Below are positions 16,886 through 25,836 of a stretch of 64,000 nucleotides of DNA, piece after piece. Origin of the DNA: Planosporangium mesophilum. Its GTDB lineage: Bacteria > Actinomycetota > Actinomycetes > Mycobacteriales > Micromonosporaceae. Within the stretch, counting starts at the first letter, position 1. Each line of letters starts with the position of its first letter. A program made the translations under genes and the position numbers. The stretch lies in contig NZ_BOON01000032.1 of NCBI RefSeq assembly GCF_016863255.1, forward strand, positions 1-64,000. The letters run 5' to 3'. The notes under the pieces are model-generated. The model was not told the origin of the DNA, made no database searches, and saw nothing but the letters and a program-made list of their open reading frames with translations.

Positions 16886-17680
16886 TCAGCCTGTGGCGAG
16901 CGCCCGCAACACGGTCGCCACGCACGCGACCTGTAGCCACCCGGTCGCCGAGGCGGTCGTGTTCTCGAACGACTTCGCCAACCGTCGCGACCGGCCCAGC
17001 CTGCCGTGGGCCACCTCCACCCGCTAGGCGTACGCGATCGGCCGGAACACCGGCGACTTGTCCGGCCACCCGACCCGGCGCACCTCAACCTGGTGCGCCC
17101 GGGTGATCTCTCGGGCCGCGCGCTCTGTGGTGCCCCGGTCAACCAGGACCAGTTCGAGCCGGTCGGCCGCCCCGACCGCGGCGAGCTAGCCGAGCAGCTG
17201 TGCGGTCGCGTCGTTTTCGTGGGTGGACGCAGGCACCACCACGGCGCCCACCGGAAGTCCGGTCACGTCCACCGCGACCACACGCTTGGCCCCCAGCGTC
17301 CGCCCGTACGGGCCGCCCCGGTCGTGGAACGTCGCGCCCCCGTTGGAGGATCCGCGCGCTAGGTGACTGTCGACGACCACCATCGACGGAATCTCCTCTG
17401 TACGACCGGCGGCACGTCGAGCCGCCTTGTGCAGCACGGCCAGCAGCCGCGCCCAAGTTCCGTTGCGTGACCAGCGCCGAAACTGCGACCACACCCGTGT
17501 CCAGGGACCGAACGACTCCGGCAGGTAGCGCCACTGGCAACCGGTATGTGCCACGTACGGCATCCCGTCAACCACCGGCCGCAGGTCGTCCTTGAACTTC
17601 CGGCCACGCTTCCCTGGCGACTGTAGAACGGGCTTGAGCAGGTCCCACTGGGCATCGGTCAAGTCAGTCGCGTACGGCAC
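16886..17680 (-). pseudogene. IS5-family DDE transposase with two in-frame amber codons
   Basis: One continuous frame of about 265 codons from a GTG at 17680 (YATDLTDAQWDLLKPVL, the usual N-terminus) to a TGA at 16886. It is interrupted only by TAG at 17186-17188 and 17024-17026. All three catalytic residues are readable: Asp in VVVDSH (about 104), Asp in LVDRGTT (about 181) and Glu in RVEVAHG (about 222). The second amber sits where the family usually has tryptophan (TGG to TAG) and the first is one change from CAG. The frame is otherwise intact, so decay is recent. Confidence 0.8.
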
Positions 17681-17775
17681 TAACACCCAGTTCGGCAGCC
17701 GGGCGTGCGACTTGAGGAATAGGGACACACTCAGTGAGAGAGCGCCGGCGCCGTCGGGGCCCCCGCGGCCGCGTC

Positions 17776-17814
17776 GCAGCATCACTGTGCCCGCAGCATC
17801 ACTGTGCCCGCAGC
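17776..17814. repeat. 17-bp tandem repeat, 2.3 copies, covering the paaI stop
   Basis: The unit gcagcatcactgtgccc occurs twice without mismatch plus the first five bases of a third. The second copy contains the paaI stop codon at 17799-17801. Confidence 0.95.
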
Positions 17815-18206
17815 GTCCGGCTGCGACCGCGGAACTCGGCCACCACCTCGTCGCCGCGCCGCACGGTGATGTCGTAGATGCCGCTGCGGCCCTGGCGCAC
17901 CCGCTCGACCGCCTCGGCGACCAAGACGTCCCCCACCCGTACCGGTGCCAGGAAGTCGATCTCGGCCTGGGCGGCCACGGTCACCGAGCCCGGGTAGTTG
18001 CAGGCGCAGGCGAACGCGCTGTCGGCGAAGAGGAAGACGTATCCGCCGTGGGCGATGCCGTGTCCATTGATCATGGTCTCGGTCACCGTCATGCGCAGCA
18101 CGGCCCGGCCCGGCGCAAGGTCGACGGGCTCGATGCCGAGGGCGGCGGACGCCCGGTCCGCCGCCAGCATCGCCGCCGCGCCACCGTCCTGCCCGGTCGC
18201 CACCAT
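17799..18206 (-). CDS. paaI: Hydroxyphenylacetyl-CoA thioesterase PaaI-like
   Basis: Hot-dog fold acyl-CoA thioesterase, 135 residues from the ATG at 18206, which is preceded by GGGAGG; a longer frame adds seven residues without a better site. The PaaI signature is clear: TMINGHGIAHGGYVFLFADSAFA, with the catalytic Asp and the HGG turn, then AQAEIDFLAPVRVGDVL. PaaI clears dead-end CoA thioesters in phenylacetate catabolism. No other paa gene is in the window, so the physiological substrate is uncertain. Confidence 0.88.
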   Translation of the reverse strand: MVATGQDGGAAAMLAADRASAALGIEPVDLAPGRAVLRMTVTETMINGHGIAHGGYVFLFADSAFACACNYPGSVTVAAQAEIDFLAPVRVGDVLVAEAVERVRQGRSGIYDITVRRGDEVVAEFRGRSRTLRAQ

Positions 18207-18372
18207 GGCCGCCTCCCGTCGCCGCAACGCCCCGGCGTCGATCTCGAACCGGATGGGGCCGAGGCTAACAGCGTTTCTACGCGCACCGACCTCCGTCCGC
18301 GGACCGGGTCCGACCTAAGGTGGTCGGCGTGACAGAGACCGTGCTCGGCTTCGTCGACCGGCACGTACGTGG

Positions 18373-18930
18373 TTAGGCGCGGCTGCGGTACAGATCCCGC
18401 AGCAGCAGCACCTCGGCGCCGTGGTGCAGCACCTCGCGGTTGATGTGCAGCACGAGCGCCGCCAGCGAATGCTCGGCGTACGGACCCTCGGCGGGCCCGC
18501 AGGGCCGGGCCAGCCCGTCGGCGCCGAGGCCCCGCACGCCGTCGCGCCACGCCGCGTACACCGTGTCGAGCTGAGCCAGCGCCTCGGCCGCGGTCCCGGC
18601 GTACGGGAAGGTCTCGTAGTTCATGGCCGGTGCGTCGAAGTGCGAGGCCGCGCGCATTCCCAGCACCCCGACGATGATGTGGCCGAGCCGCCACGCGATC
18701 GTCGTCACCGGCGCCGGCTGCGGTTCGGGCATCGCGAAGTCGATGGTGAAGTCCCCGCCGCCGGCGGCGATCGGGGCGGTGCTGGTGCCGCGCGGACGGA
18801 CGTTCCAGCAGCCGCCGACCGGCTCCCAGAGGTACTCGTCGTCGGTGAGGCCGTCCAGCCGCGGCCGCAGGAAGTTCTGCCAGTGCCAGTCGAGCTGCTC
18901 GACCAGCTCGGAGTTCCAGTCGATAGTCAT
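18373..18930 (-). CDS. DinB/DUF664-family protein
   Basis: Protein of 185 residues starting MTIDWNSELVEQLDWHWQNF. The DinB-type four-helix plan is visible, with histidines available as metal ligands in WRLGHIIVGVLGMRAASHF and the closing VLHINREVLHHGAEV. It probably binds a divalent metal; substrate unknown. The gene diverges from the WYL-regulator remnant, a pairing often seen in actinobacteria, so the lost regulator may once have controlled it. Confidence 0.8.
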   Translation of the reverse strand: MTIDWNSELVEQLDWHWQNFLRPRLDGLTDDEYLWEPVGGCWNVRPRGTSTAPIAAGGGDFTIDFAMPEPQPAPVTTIAWRLGHIIVGVLGMRAASHFDAPAMNYETFPYAGTAAEALAQLDTVYAAWRDGVRGLGADGLARPCGPAEGPYAEHSLAALVLHINREVLHHGAEVLLLRDLYRSRA

Positions 18931-18986
18931 GTCCACGACCCTAGGACGCATTGAGGACAGTATCGGTCCGCAATCGATGGCAGACC

Positions 18987-19085
18987 GGCGTGGAGTTCGA
19001 GGTCCTCGAGCCGCCGGAGCTGGCCGAGCACGTCCGTTCAATGGCCGGACGGCTCGGCCGCGTGGCCGGTCAGGCGGCCACCTGA
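18987..19085 (+). pseudogene. C-terminal remnant of a WYL-domain regulator
   Basis: The plus strand encodes GVEFEVLEPPELAEHVRSMA and ends GRLGRVAGQAAT with a stop. This matches the last 30 residues of WYL/YafY-type transcription regulators (the E-PPEL-A motif). A start-like ATGGCAGACC lies only 14 bases before it in another frame, so the gene seems to have lost nearly all of its interior. The 3' end overlaps the end of the convergent ABC exporter gene. Confidence 0.6.
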
Positions 19086-20953
19086 CTTGTCGGGCTCTGG
19101 TCGAACTGGGTCCGGTACAGCTCCTCGTACCGCCCGCCGGCGGCGAGCAGGTCCGCGTGGGTGCCGCGCTCCACGATCCGGCCATCCTCGACCACCAGGA
19201 TCTGGTCCGCGGCGCGGATGGTGGACAGCCGGTGTGCGATCACGACGGCGGTCCGCCCGGCCAGCGCCTCGCCCAGCGCCTCCTGGACGGCCGCCTCCGA
19301 CGTCGAGTCCAGATGTGCGGTGGCCTCGTCGAGGATCACCACCCGTGGCCGCGCCAGCAGCAACCGCGCGATCGTCAGGCGCTGGCGCTCGCCCCCGGAG
19401 AGCCGGTACCCGCGCTCCCCGACGACGGTGTCCAGCCCGTCGGGCAGCGTCGCGACGAGGTCGGCGAGCCTGGCCCGGCTCAGCACCTCCCACAGCTCCT
19501 CGTCGGTCGCCTGCGGCCGTGCCAGCAGCAGGTTCGACCGGATCGACTCGTGGAACAGGTGCCCGTCCTGGGTGACCATGCCGAGCGTGTCGCGGATCGA
19601 GTCGGCCGTCAGGTCCCGTACGTCCACGTCGGACAGGCGTACCGCGCCGCCGCCGACGTCGTACAGGCGCGGCATGAGCTGCGCGATCGTCGACTTCCCG
19701 GCGCCCGACGACCCGACCAGGGCCACCATCTGTCCGGGCTCCACCCGGAACGACAGACCGTGCAGGACCTGCTCGCCGCCGCGGGTGTCGAGGTTGGCGA
19801 CCTCCTCCAGGGACGCGAGCGACACCTTGTCCGCAGACGGGTACGCGAAGTCGACCCGGTCGAACTCGACCGCGACCGGCCCCTCGGGCACCCGCTGGGC
19901 CTGCGGCTTCTCCTCGATCAGCGGCTTGAGGTCGAGGATCTCGAAGACCCGCTCGAAGCTCACCAGCGCGCTCATCACCTCGACCCGCGCGCTCGCCAGG
20001 GCAGTCAGCGGCGCGTACAGCCGGGTGAGCAGCAGGGCGAGGGCGACGAGGGCGCCCGGCTGCAGTTGTCCGCGCAGCGCGTAGAGGCCGCCGAGGCCGT
20101 ACACGAGCGCCAGGGCGAGGGCCGATACCAGCGTCAGCGCGGTGACGAAGACCCACTGCACCATCGCGGTACGGACGCCGATGTCGCGTACCCGCCGGGC
20201 CCGCGCCGCGAACTCCGCCGACTCCTCGGCGGGGCGGCCGAAGAGCTTCACCAGCGTCGCCCCGGGCGCCGAGAACCGCTCCGTCATCTGAGTGCTCATC
20301 GACGCGTTGTGGGTGGCCGCCTCGCGCTCCAGCCGGGCCAGCCGGCCGCCCATCCGCCGCGCCGGCAGCACGAACACCGGCAGCATGAGCAGCGCGAGCA
20401 GCGTGATCTGCCAGGAGATCCCGATCATCACGACCAGCGTGAGCACCAGCGCCACGATGTTGCCCACCACCCCGGAGAGGGTGTCGCTGAACGCCCGCTG
20501 CGCGCCGATGACGTCGTTGTTGAGCCGGCTGACGAGGGCGCCGGTACGGGTACGGGTGAAGAACGCGACCGGCATGCGCTGTACGTGATCGAACACGGCG
20601 GTACGCAGGTCGAGGATCAGCCCCTCGCCGATGCGCGCCGACAGCGACCGGTTGAGCAGCCCCAGGCCGGCCTCGACCACGGCGATGACCGCGATGAGCA
20701 CCGCGAGCATCACGACGACGTTGGCCGCCGCGCGGTGGACGATCGCGTCGACGATCCGGCCCGCCAGGACCGGAGTGGCGACGGCCAGCACCGCCGTCAC
20801 GACGCTGAGCAGGAGGAACCAGGCCAGTTGCCGTCGGTGCGGGCGGGCGAACCCGCCGATGCGGCGGAGCGTCTGCCGGGAGAACGGGCGCCGGTCCTCC
20901 TGAGCGTTCATCGCGTGGTACAGCGAGTTCCATGCCGTGACTTCCATGTCCAT
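19070..20953 (-). CDS. ABC-type multidrug/lipid exporter, fused permease and ATPase
   Basis: Half-transporter of 627 residues that should act as a dimer in the membrane. Six membrane segments lie in about 40-320, followed by the ATPase: Walker A GSSGAGKST, signature LSGGERQRL, Walker B RVVILDEATAHLD and switch histidine AHRLS. Type 4 exporter layout (MsbA/LmrA class). No substrate can be assigned. A MerR-type promoter with a 19-base spacer lies just upstream (20991-21021), which suggests induction by a toxic compound. It does not overlap another transporter gene and is probably monocistronic. Confidence 0.92.
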   Translation of the reverse strand: MDMEVTAWNSLYHAMNAQEDRRPFSRQTLRRIGGFARPHRRQLAWFLLLSVVTAVLAVATPVLAGRIVDAIVHRAAANVVVMLAVLIAVIAVVEAGLGLLNRSLSARIGEGLILDLRTAVFDHVQRMPVAFFTRTRTGALVSRLNNDVIGAQRAFSDTLSGVVGNIVALVLTLVVMIGISWQITLLALLMLPVFVLPARRMGGRLARLEREAATHNASMSTQMTERFSAPGATLVKLFGRPAEESAEFAARARRVRDIGVRTAMVQWVFVTALTLVSALALALVYGLGGLYALRGQLQPGALVALALLLTRLYAPLTALASARVEVMSALVSFERVFEILDLKPLIEEKPQAQRVPEGPVAVEFDRVDFAYPSADKVSLASLEEVANLDTRGGEQVLHGLSFRVEPGQMVALVGSSGAGKSTIAQLMPRLYDVGGGAVRLSDVDVRDLTADSIRDTLGMVTQDGHLFHESIRSNLLLARPQATDEELWEVLSRARLADLVATLPDGLDTVVGERGYRLSGGERQRLTIARLLLARPRVVILDEATAHLDSTSEAAVQEALGEALAGRTAVVIAHRLSTIRAADQILVVEDGRIVERGTHADLLAAGGRYEELYRTQFDQSPTSQVAA

Positions 20954-20990
20954 CGCATACCCCCGCGGTTCCGGCCGACCATCCTCGTTG

Positions 20991-21021
20991 ACCGTAGAAC
21001 CTCAACCGAGGTCGAGGTCAA
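20991..21021 (-). promoter_or_regulatory. MerR-type promoter of the ABC exporter
   Basis: On the minus strand TTGACC (21021-21016) and TACGGT (20996-20991) are separated by 19 bases. The spacer holds the dyad ACCTCGACCTCGGTTGAGGT. A 19-base spacer with an ACCTC..GAGGT dyad is the hallmark of promoters untwisted by MerR-family activators. The predicted start of transcription is about 30 bases before the exporter ATG. The -35 box overlaps the stop codon of the dehalogenase gene. No MerR gene is in the window. Confidence 0.7.
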
Positions 21022-21923
21022 GCGGTTGTCGGGTACCGCCGGACGAACTCGACGATCACCTCGCCGAGCCGCTGCCCGGCATCCTCCTGCAGGAAGTGAC
21101 CCGCGCCCGCGATGACCGGATGCTCGACGCCGGCGGCGCCGGGTACGGTGCGCTGGAGTACCGGGGCCATCGCGCCGGTGATCGGGTCGCCGTCGCTGAA
21201 GGCCACCAGGAAAGGTCTGTCCCAGGTGGACAGTTGCTGCCAGGCGGCGCGGTTCGCCGGCGTCGCGGGATCGTCGGGTGAGGTCGGCACCAGATTGGGC
21301 ATCACGCGCACCGCGGCCAGGTAGCTCTCGTCCGGGAACGGCGCGTCGTAGGCGGCGAGCACCTCCTCGGGCGGGTCGGTCTGGCAGCCCGCCTGAACCA
21401 GTCGCGACACCTGCAGTGTCGGCGCCGAGCGGACCACGTCCCGAAACCGGTGCCAGATCTCCGGCATCGGCTGGTCCCCGGTGGGCAGTCCGGTGTTGGC
21501 CGCCACCACCCGGGCGAACCGGTCCGGGTGCTCGGCCACCAGCCGCAGCCCGATCAGGCCGCCCCAGTCCTGCCCGACCACGGTCACGTCGCGCAGGTCC
21601 AGGGCGTCGAAGGCGAAGGACCGTACCCACTCCACGTGCCGGGCGTAGCTGTGGGCCTCCTGCTCCGCCGGCTTGTCCGACCGGCCGAACCCGATGAGGT
21701 CCGGGGCGATCGCGCGCAGCCCGGCCGCGGCGAGCACCGGCATGACCGTGCGGTACAGGAACGACCAACTCGGCTCGCCGTGCAGCAGGAGGACCGGCTC
21801 GCCGTCGGACGGCCCGTCCTCCACATAGGCCATCCGGACGCCGTCGACGTCCGCGTACCGCGGTGGGTAGGCGAAGTCCGGCAGGTCGGTGAAGCGGTCC
21901 TCGGGCGTGCGTAGTACTCGCAT
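21018..21923 (-). CDS. Haloalkane dehalogenase-like alpha/beta hydrolase
   Basis: Alpha/beta hydrolase of 301 residues that resembles subfamily I haloalkane dehalogenases. The N-terminus [19 protein letters not shown] is typical. Further landmarks are [11 protein letters not shown] (oxyanion region), [11 protein letters not shown] (nucleophile Asp followed by the halide-binding Trp), [17 protein letters not shown], the acid Asp probably in AFSDGDPIT, and the base His in [11 protein letters not shown]. It would convert halogenated alkanes to alcohols, but some members are esterases or lactonases, so activity is uncertain. ATG at 21923 was chosen because the family N-terminus begins there. Confidence 0.85.
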   Translation of the reverse strand: MRVLRTPEDRFTDLPDFAYPPRYADVDGVRMAYVEDGPSDGEPVLLLHGEPSWSFLYRTVMPVLAAAGLRAIAPDLIGFGRSDKPAEQEAHSYARHVEWVRSFAFDALDLRDVTVVGQDWGGLIGLRLVAEHPDRFARVVAANTGLPTGDQPMPEIWHRFRDVVRSAPTLQVSRLVQAGCQTDPPEEVLAAYDAPFPDESYLAAVRVMPNLVPTSPDDPATPANRAAWQQLSTWDRPFLVAFSDGDPITGAMAPVLQRTVPGAAGVEHPVIAGAGHFLQEDAGQRLGEVIVEFVRRYPTTA

Positions 21924-22046
21924 CGGATCATGTTGCCACGAATGGGGCAGGCGGCTGACGCATATTCTCCCGCGCAGCGGGCACGGACCCCTTCTGCCGT
22001 CGTACGGACGCGGACCGACGCAGGCGCACCGTCCGGAAGGACCGTC

Positions 22047-22349
22047 ATGTACCTGACGCCCCGAGAGTTGGACAAGCTGCAGATCCTGTCCATGGCCCAG
22101 ATCGCGCAGGCGCGTAAGGCGAAGGGTCTCAAGCTCAACTATCCGGAGGCGGTCTCGATCATCGCCGCGACCGCCCTGGAGGGTGCCCGGGAGGGCAAGA
22201 CCCTGGAGGAGGTGATGGCGACCGCGCGCACGGCGCTGACCAGGTCGGACGTGATGGAGGGCGTCGCCGACCTCGCGCGGTTCGTCCAGGTCGAGGCGGT
22301 CTTCACTGACGGAACCCGCCTCGTCACGGTGCACGGCCCTATTCAGTAG
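22047..22349 (+). CDS. ureA: Urease gamma subunit
   Basis: UreA of 100 residues, exactly the usual length, preceded by [27 protein letters not shown] and [21 protein letters not shown] are family hallmarks. It assembles with UreB and UreC into the cytosolic nickel urease. First gene of a seven-gene cluster on the plus strand; the 120-base gap before it, divergent from the dehalogenase gene, should hold the promoter. Confidence 0.97.
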   Translation: MYLTPRELDKLQILSMAQIAQARKAKGLKLNYPEAVSIIAATALEGAREGKTLEEVMATARTALTRSDVMEGVADLARFVQVEAVFTDGTRLVTVHGPIQ

Positions 22350-22388
22350 GACGATCCAGTAGCACGGCCCCACCAGTGAGGGTTCGTC

Positions 22389-22847
22389 ATGCCCGAAACA
22401 CCATCCGAGGCCGTCCCCAAGCTCGGGGAGGCGCCCCACTACGTACCGCCCGGCGGGTACGTCCTCGCCGCCGAGCCGCTGGAGCTCAACGCGGGGCGGG
22501 AGGTCGTGACGATCGAGGTCACCAACACCGGGGACCGGCCGGTCCAGGTCGGTTCGCACTTCCACTTCTTCGAGGTCAACCGGGTGCTCGCGTTCGACCG
22601 CGAGGCGGCGTTCGGGATGCGGCTGGACATCCCGGCCGCGACCTCCATCCGCTTCGAACCCGGCGACCGGAAGACCGTCGGGCTGGTGCGGTTCGCGGGC
22701 CGGCAGCGCGTGTACGGCTTCAACGGCCTGGTGCAGGGCTGGACCGGTACCGGACCGAGGCCCGGGTACCAGCCGCACAAGCCCGAGGCCATCGCCCGCG
22801 TCGCGTTCCGCGGGTTCCTCATGGTGCCAGGTGAGGAAGGCACATGA
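22389..22847 (+). CDS. ureB: Urease beta subunit
   Basis: UreB of 152 residues, longer than the usual ~100 because of extensions at both ends. The core is clear: [48 protein letters not shown]. It is a structural subunit of urease. The stop overlaps the ureC start by four bases (ATGA), so translation is coupled. Confidence 0.97.
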   Translation: MPETPSEAVPKLGEAPHYVPPGGYVLAAEPLELNAGREVVTIEVTNTGDRPVQVGSHFHFFEVNRVLAFDREAAFGMRLDIPAATSIRFEPGDRKTVGLVRFAGRQRVYGFNGLVQGWTGTGPRPGYQPHKPEAIARVAFRGFLMVPGEEGT

Positions 22848-24562
22848 GCCAGATCTCCCGCCGGCAGTATGTCGACCTGTACGGCCCGACCGTCGGTGAC
22901 AAGATCCGCCTGGGGGACACCGACCTCTACGTCGAGATCGAGCGGGACCTGCGCGTCCTGGGTGACGAGGCGGTGTTCGGTGGTACGAAGACCATCCGCG
23001 ACGGTATGGCCCAGGACAATCAGACGACCTCGGCGGGCGGCGCCCTCGACCTGGTCATCACGAACGTGACCGTGGTCGACCCGGTCCTCGGGGTGGTCAA
23101 GGGGGACGTCGGGGTCAAGGACGGGAAGGTCGTCGGCGTCGGCAAGGCCGGCAACCCCAGCACCATGGAGGGCGTCACGCCCGGTCTGGTGATCGGTACG
23201 GCGACCGACGCGATCTCCGGCGAGCACATGATCCTCACCCCGGGCGGGATCGACACCCACGTCCACTACATCTCGCCGCAGCAGGTCCACCACGCGCTCA
23301 GCAACGGCGTCACCACGTTCGTGGGCGGCGGGATCGGGCCCACCGACGGCAGCAAGGCCACCACGGTCACCCCCGGGGTGTGGAACATCGAGATGATGCT
23401 GCGCGCGGTGGAGGGCCTGCCGGTCAACGTCGGGCTCTTGGGCAAGGGCAACTGCGCCGGCCGGGCGCCGCTGGACGAGCAGGTCATGGCCGGCGCGGCC
23501 GGTTTCAAGATCCATGAGGACTGGGGGTCGACCCCGGACGCGATCCGGGCCGCGTTGAGCGCCGCTGACGACTTCGACGTCCAGGTCGCGATCCACACCG
23601 ACACGATCAATGAGAGCGGGTACGTCGAGGACTCGGTCGCCGCGTTCGAGGGTCGGACCATTCACACGTACCACACCGAGGGCTCCGGTGGCGGGCACGC
23701 CCCCGACATCATCAAGGTGGCCGGGGAGCTGAACGTCCTGCCCAGCTCCACGAATCCGACGCTGCCGTACGGCATCAACTCGCAGGCCGAGCTGTACGAC
23801 ATGATCGTCGTCTGCCACAACCTCAACCCGACGATCCCGTCGGACGTGGCGTTCGCGGAGAGCCGGATCCGGGCCGAGACGATCGCCGCCGAGAACGTCC
23901 TGCAGGACATCGGGGCGATCTCCATGGTCAGCAGCGACGCGCAGGCCATGGGGCGGGTGGGCGAGAACTGGCTGCGAACGGTACAGACGGCGGACGCCAT
24001 GAAGGCGGTCCGCGGCAAGCTGCCCGAGGACGCCGAGGGCCACGACAACTTCCGGGTCCTGCGGTACGTGGCGAAGATGACCATCAATCCGGCGCTCACC
24101 CAGGGCATCGCTCACGTGCTGGGCTCGATCGAGCCGGGCAAGCTGGCGGACCTGGTGATGTGGGAACCGGCGTTCTTCGGGGCCAAGCCCAGGCGGATCA
24201 TCAAGGGTGGCCTGATCAACTGGTCGGTGATGGGCGACCCGAACGGTTCGCTGCCCACCCCGCAACCGGTGGTCTACCGGCCGATGTTCGGCTCGTACGG
24301 CGAGGCGCTGCCGGAGACCTGCGTGACGTTCGTGTCGCGGGCCGCGTACGACAACGGCGTGGCGCAGCGGCTGGGGCTGCGCCGCCGGGTGCTGCCGGTC
24401 TGCGGTACCCGCACGCTGAGCAAACGGGAGATGGTACGCAACGACCGCACCCCCGACATCGACGTCAACCCCGAGACCTACGCGGTGATCGTCGACGGCG
24501 AGCACGCCACGGTGCCGCCCGCCCGGTCGATCTCGCTCAACCAGCTCTACTTCTTCAGTTGA
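22844..24562 (+). CDS. ureC: Urease alpha (catalytic) subunit
   Basis: UreC of 572 residues, full length. It hydrolyses urea to ammonia and carbamate at a di-nickel site. Nickel ligands are seen in [10 protein letters not shown] and in the AIHTDTINE segment, the carbamylated lysine in GFKIHEDWG, the flap Cys-His in VVCHNLNP, and the metal-ligand Asp in [12 protein letters not shown]. All key residues are present, so the enzyme should be active once UreEFGD have loaded nickel. Confidence 0.98.
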   Translation: MSQISRRQYVDLYGPTVGDKIRLGDTDLYVEIERDLRVLGDEAVFGGTKTIRDGMAQDNQTTSAGGALDLVITNVTVVDPVLGVVKGDVGVKDGKVVGVGKAGNPSTMEGVTPGLVIGTATDAISGEHMILTPGGIDTHVHYISPQQVHHALSNGVTTFVGGGIGPTDGSKATTVTPGVWNIEMMLRAVEGLPVNVGLLGKGNCAGRAPLDEQVMAGAAGFKIHEDWGSTPDAIRAALSAADDFDVQVAIHTDTINESGYVEDSVAAFEGRTIHTYHTEGSGGGHAPDIIKVAGELNVLPSSTNPTLPYGINSQAELYDMIVVCHNLNPTIPSDVAFAESRIRAETIAAENVLQDIGAISMVSSDAQAMGRVGENWLRTVQTADAMKAVRGKLPEDAEGHDNFRVLRYVAKMTINPALTQGIAHVLGSIEPGKLADLVMWEPAFFGAKPRRIIKGGLINWSVMGDPNGSLPTPQPVVYRPMFGSYGEALPETCVTFVSRAAYDNGVAQRLGLRRRVLPVCGTRTLSKREMVRNDRTPDIDVNPETYAVIVDGEHATVPPARSISLNQLYFFS

Positions 24563-24577
24563 TGCCTGTCGAGTCCG

Positions 24578-25138
24578 ATGCTCATCGAAGCCGTCATCGG
24601 CAACCTGGACGAACCGGGCCGGTTCGCGCAGCTCGACGCGGTGAAGGTCGACACGCTCGTGCTCGACCGGTGGGAGGCGCAGAAGCACCGGCTGCGCAAG
24701 ACGACCGAGGGCGGTACCGAGGTCGCGCTCTCGCTGGACCGGGACTGCCGGCTGCGCGACGGCGACATCCTGTACTGGGACCGCGCCGCCGGTACCGCGA
24801 TCGTGGCCCGGGTGGAACTGGGTGAGGTGATGGTCGTGGACCTGCACCCCACGGATGATTCTGTGAAGACTGCCGTCGAGGTGGGGCACGCGCTGGGCAA
24901 TCAGCACTGGCCCGCGGTCGTGAAGGGAGCGCGGATCTACGTACCGGTCGCCGTCGACCGGGCGGTGCTGGACTCGGTGATGCGTACCCACGCGTTCCCG
25001 GGCGTCAGCTACCGGTTCGCGCCCGGCGCCGAGGTCGTCGCGGACCTGACAGCGGGTGAGGCCCGACAGCTGTTCGGCGGAGCCGACAAGGAAGCGGCAG
25101 TCGGCGGCGCGGACCCGCCGCATACCCATTCCGGGTGA
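24578..25138 (+). CDS. ureE: Urease accessory nickel chaperone UreE
   Basis: UreE of 186 residues. The N-terminal beta domain (LIEAVIGNL ... LSLDRDCRLRDGDIL) is followed by the metal-binding domain with HALGNQHWPAV, which holds the conserved nickel histidine. The C-terminal tail has only one short His pair (HTH) instead of a poly-His tract. It delivers nickel to UreG. It follows ureC after 15 bases; its ATG at 24578 gives the family-typical start. Confidence 0.93.
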   Translation: MLIEAVIGNLDEPGRFAQLDAVKVDTLVLDRWEAQKHRLRKTTEGGTEVALSLDRDCRLRDGDILYWDRAAGTAIVARVELGEVMVVDLHPTDDSVKTAVEVGHALGNQHWPAVVKGARIYVPVAVDRAVLDSVMRTHAFPGVSYRFAPGAEVVADLTAGEARQLFGGADKEAAVGGADPPHTHSG

Positions 25139-25141
25139 GAA

Positions 25142-25825
25142 ATGATCTCTGAGCTTCTGCGCGCACTCCAGTTCGGCGACTCGATGTTCCCGGTCGGCGG
25201 GTTCACCTTCTCCAACGGCCTGGAGGCCGCGATCTCCGGACGGGTGGTCCGCGACCCGCCGACGCTCGCCGCGTTCGTCCGGACGGCGACCCGCGCCGCG
25301 GCGACGAGCGACGGCGTCGCGCTCCTCGAGGCCCACCGCGGCACCCGAAGCGGCGACCCGTACCGGGCCCGGGCGGCCGACCGGGCGCTCTACGCCCGCA
25401 AGCCGAACGAGGAACTGCGCGCCATGACGGTGCGCATGGGGCACAAGCTCGCGCAGGCGGGCGCGCGGATCGTGGGTGGCGGCACGCTCGGCGGGTGGCT
25501 GCGCGCGGTCACCGAGGAGGCCACCCCGGGGACGTACCCGGCCGGGCTCGGCGTGCTCTTCGGTGAGCTCGGTGTGCCGGAGGCGCACGCGTTCGCGGTA
25601 CACCAGCACGGCGTCGCGGTGATGATGCTGGGCGCGGCGCTGCGCCTGATGCCGCTGCACCACCTCGACGGGCAGGCGGTCCTGTACGCCGTCGACGGGT
25701 CCGTAGCCGACGACTACCGGTACGCGTCGGGGTTGACCCCGGCCGAGATGTCCGCGTTCACGCCGCAGGTGGACGTGCTGGCGGCCAACCATGTGCGCGC
25801 CCACGTCCGGATGTTCATGAGCTGA
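25142..25825 (+). CDS. ureF: Urease accessory protein UreF
   Basis: UreF of 227 residues, all-helical, part of the UreD-UreF-UreG maturation complex. Landmarks: [24 protein letters not shown] at the N-terminus (the usual SDSxxPxGGFxxSxGLE) and the [11 protein letters not shown] segment near the end. The gene starts three bases after ureE and ends 11 bases before ureG. Confidence 0.95.
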   Translation: MISELLRALQFGDSMFPVGGFTFSNGLEAAISGRVVRDPPTLAAFVRTATRAAATSDGVALLEAHRGTRSGDPYRARAADRALYARKPNEELRAMTVRMGHKLAQAGARIVGGGTLGGWLRAVTEEATPGTYPAGLGVLFGELGVPEAHAFAVHQHGVAVMMLGAALRLMPLHHLDGQAVLYAVDGSVADDYRYASGLTPAEMSAFTPQVDVLAANHVRAHVRMFMS

Positions 25826-25836
25826 TCGGTGGAGCG

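Larger units (their letters stand above)
15266..17738. mobile_element. IS5-like element carrying a nested TnpB gene
   Basis: The outer ends are a 22-base imperfect inverted repeat, 20 of 22 identical, at 15266-15287 and 17717-17738, sharing the core GTGTGTCCCTATTC. Between them lie a decayed DDE transposase (16886-17680) and a decayed TnpB gene (15483-16801), both on the minus strand. The simplest reading is an IS5-family element into which a TnpB element later inserted near its right end. The alternative is two adjacent insertions with chance end similarity, less likely given the match. No clear target duplication was found. The element separates the thioesterase gene from the mycothiol-enzyme gene. 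Confidence 0.65.

Noticed and set aside
18329-18376. Short plus-strand frame GTGACAGAGACC ... with AAGGTGG upstream
   Set aside because: Only about 15 codons before a stop; it could be the first codons of a deleted gene, but nothing recognisable remains.
22439-25804. Very long open frame on the minus strand opposite the urease genes (also 18623-21115, 48143-50449 and 3693-5699 opposite other genes)
   Set aside because: These are antisense shadows caused by high GC content at third positions; their products are low in complexity, rich in Arg, Gly, Val and His, and match no family, while the opposite strands encode clear enzymes.
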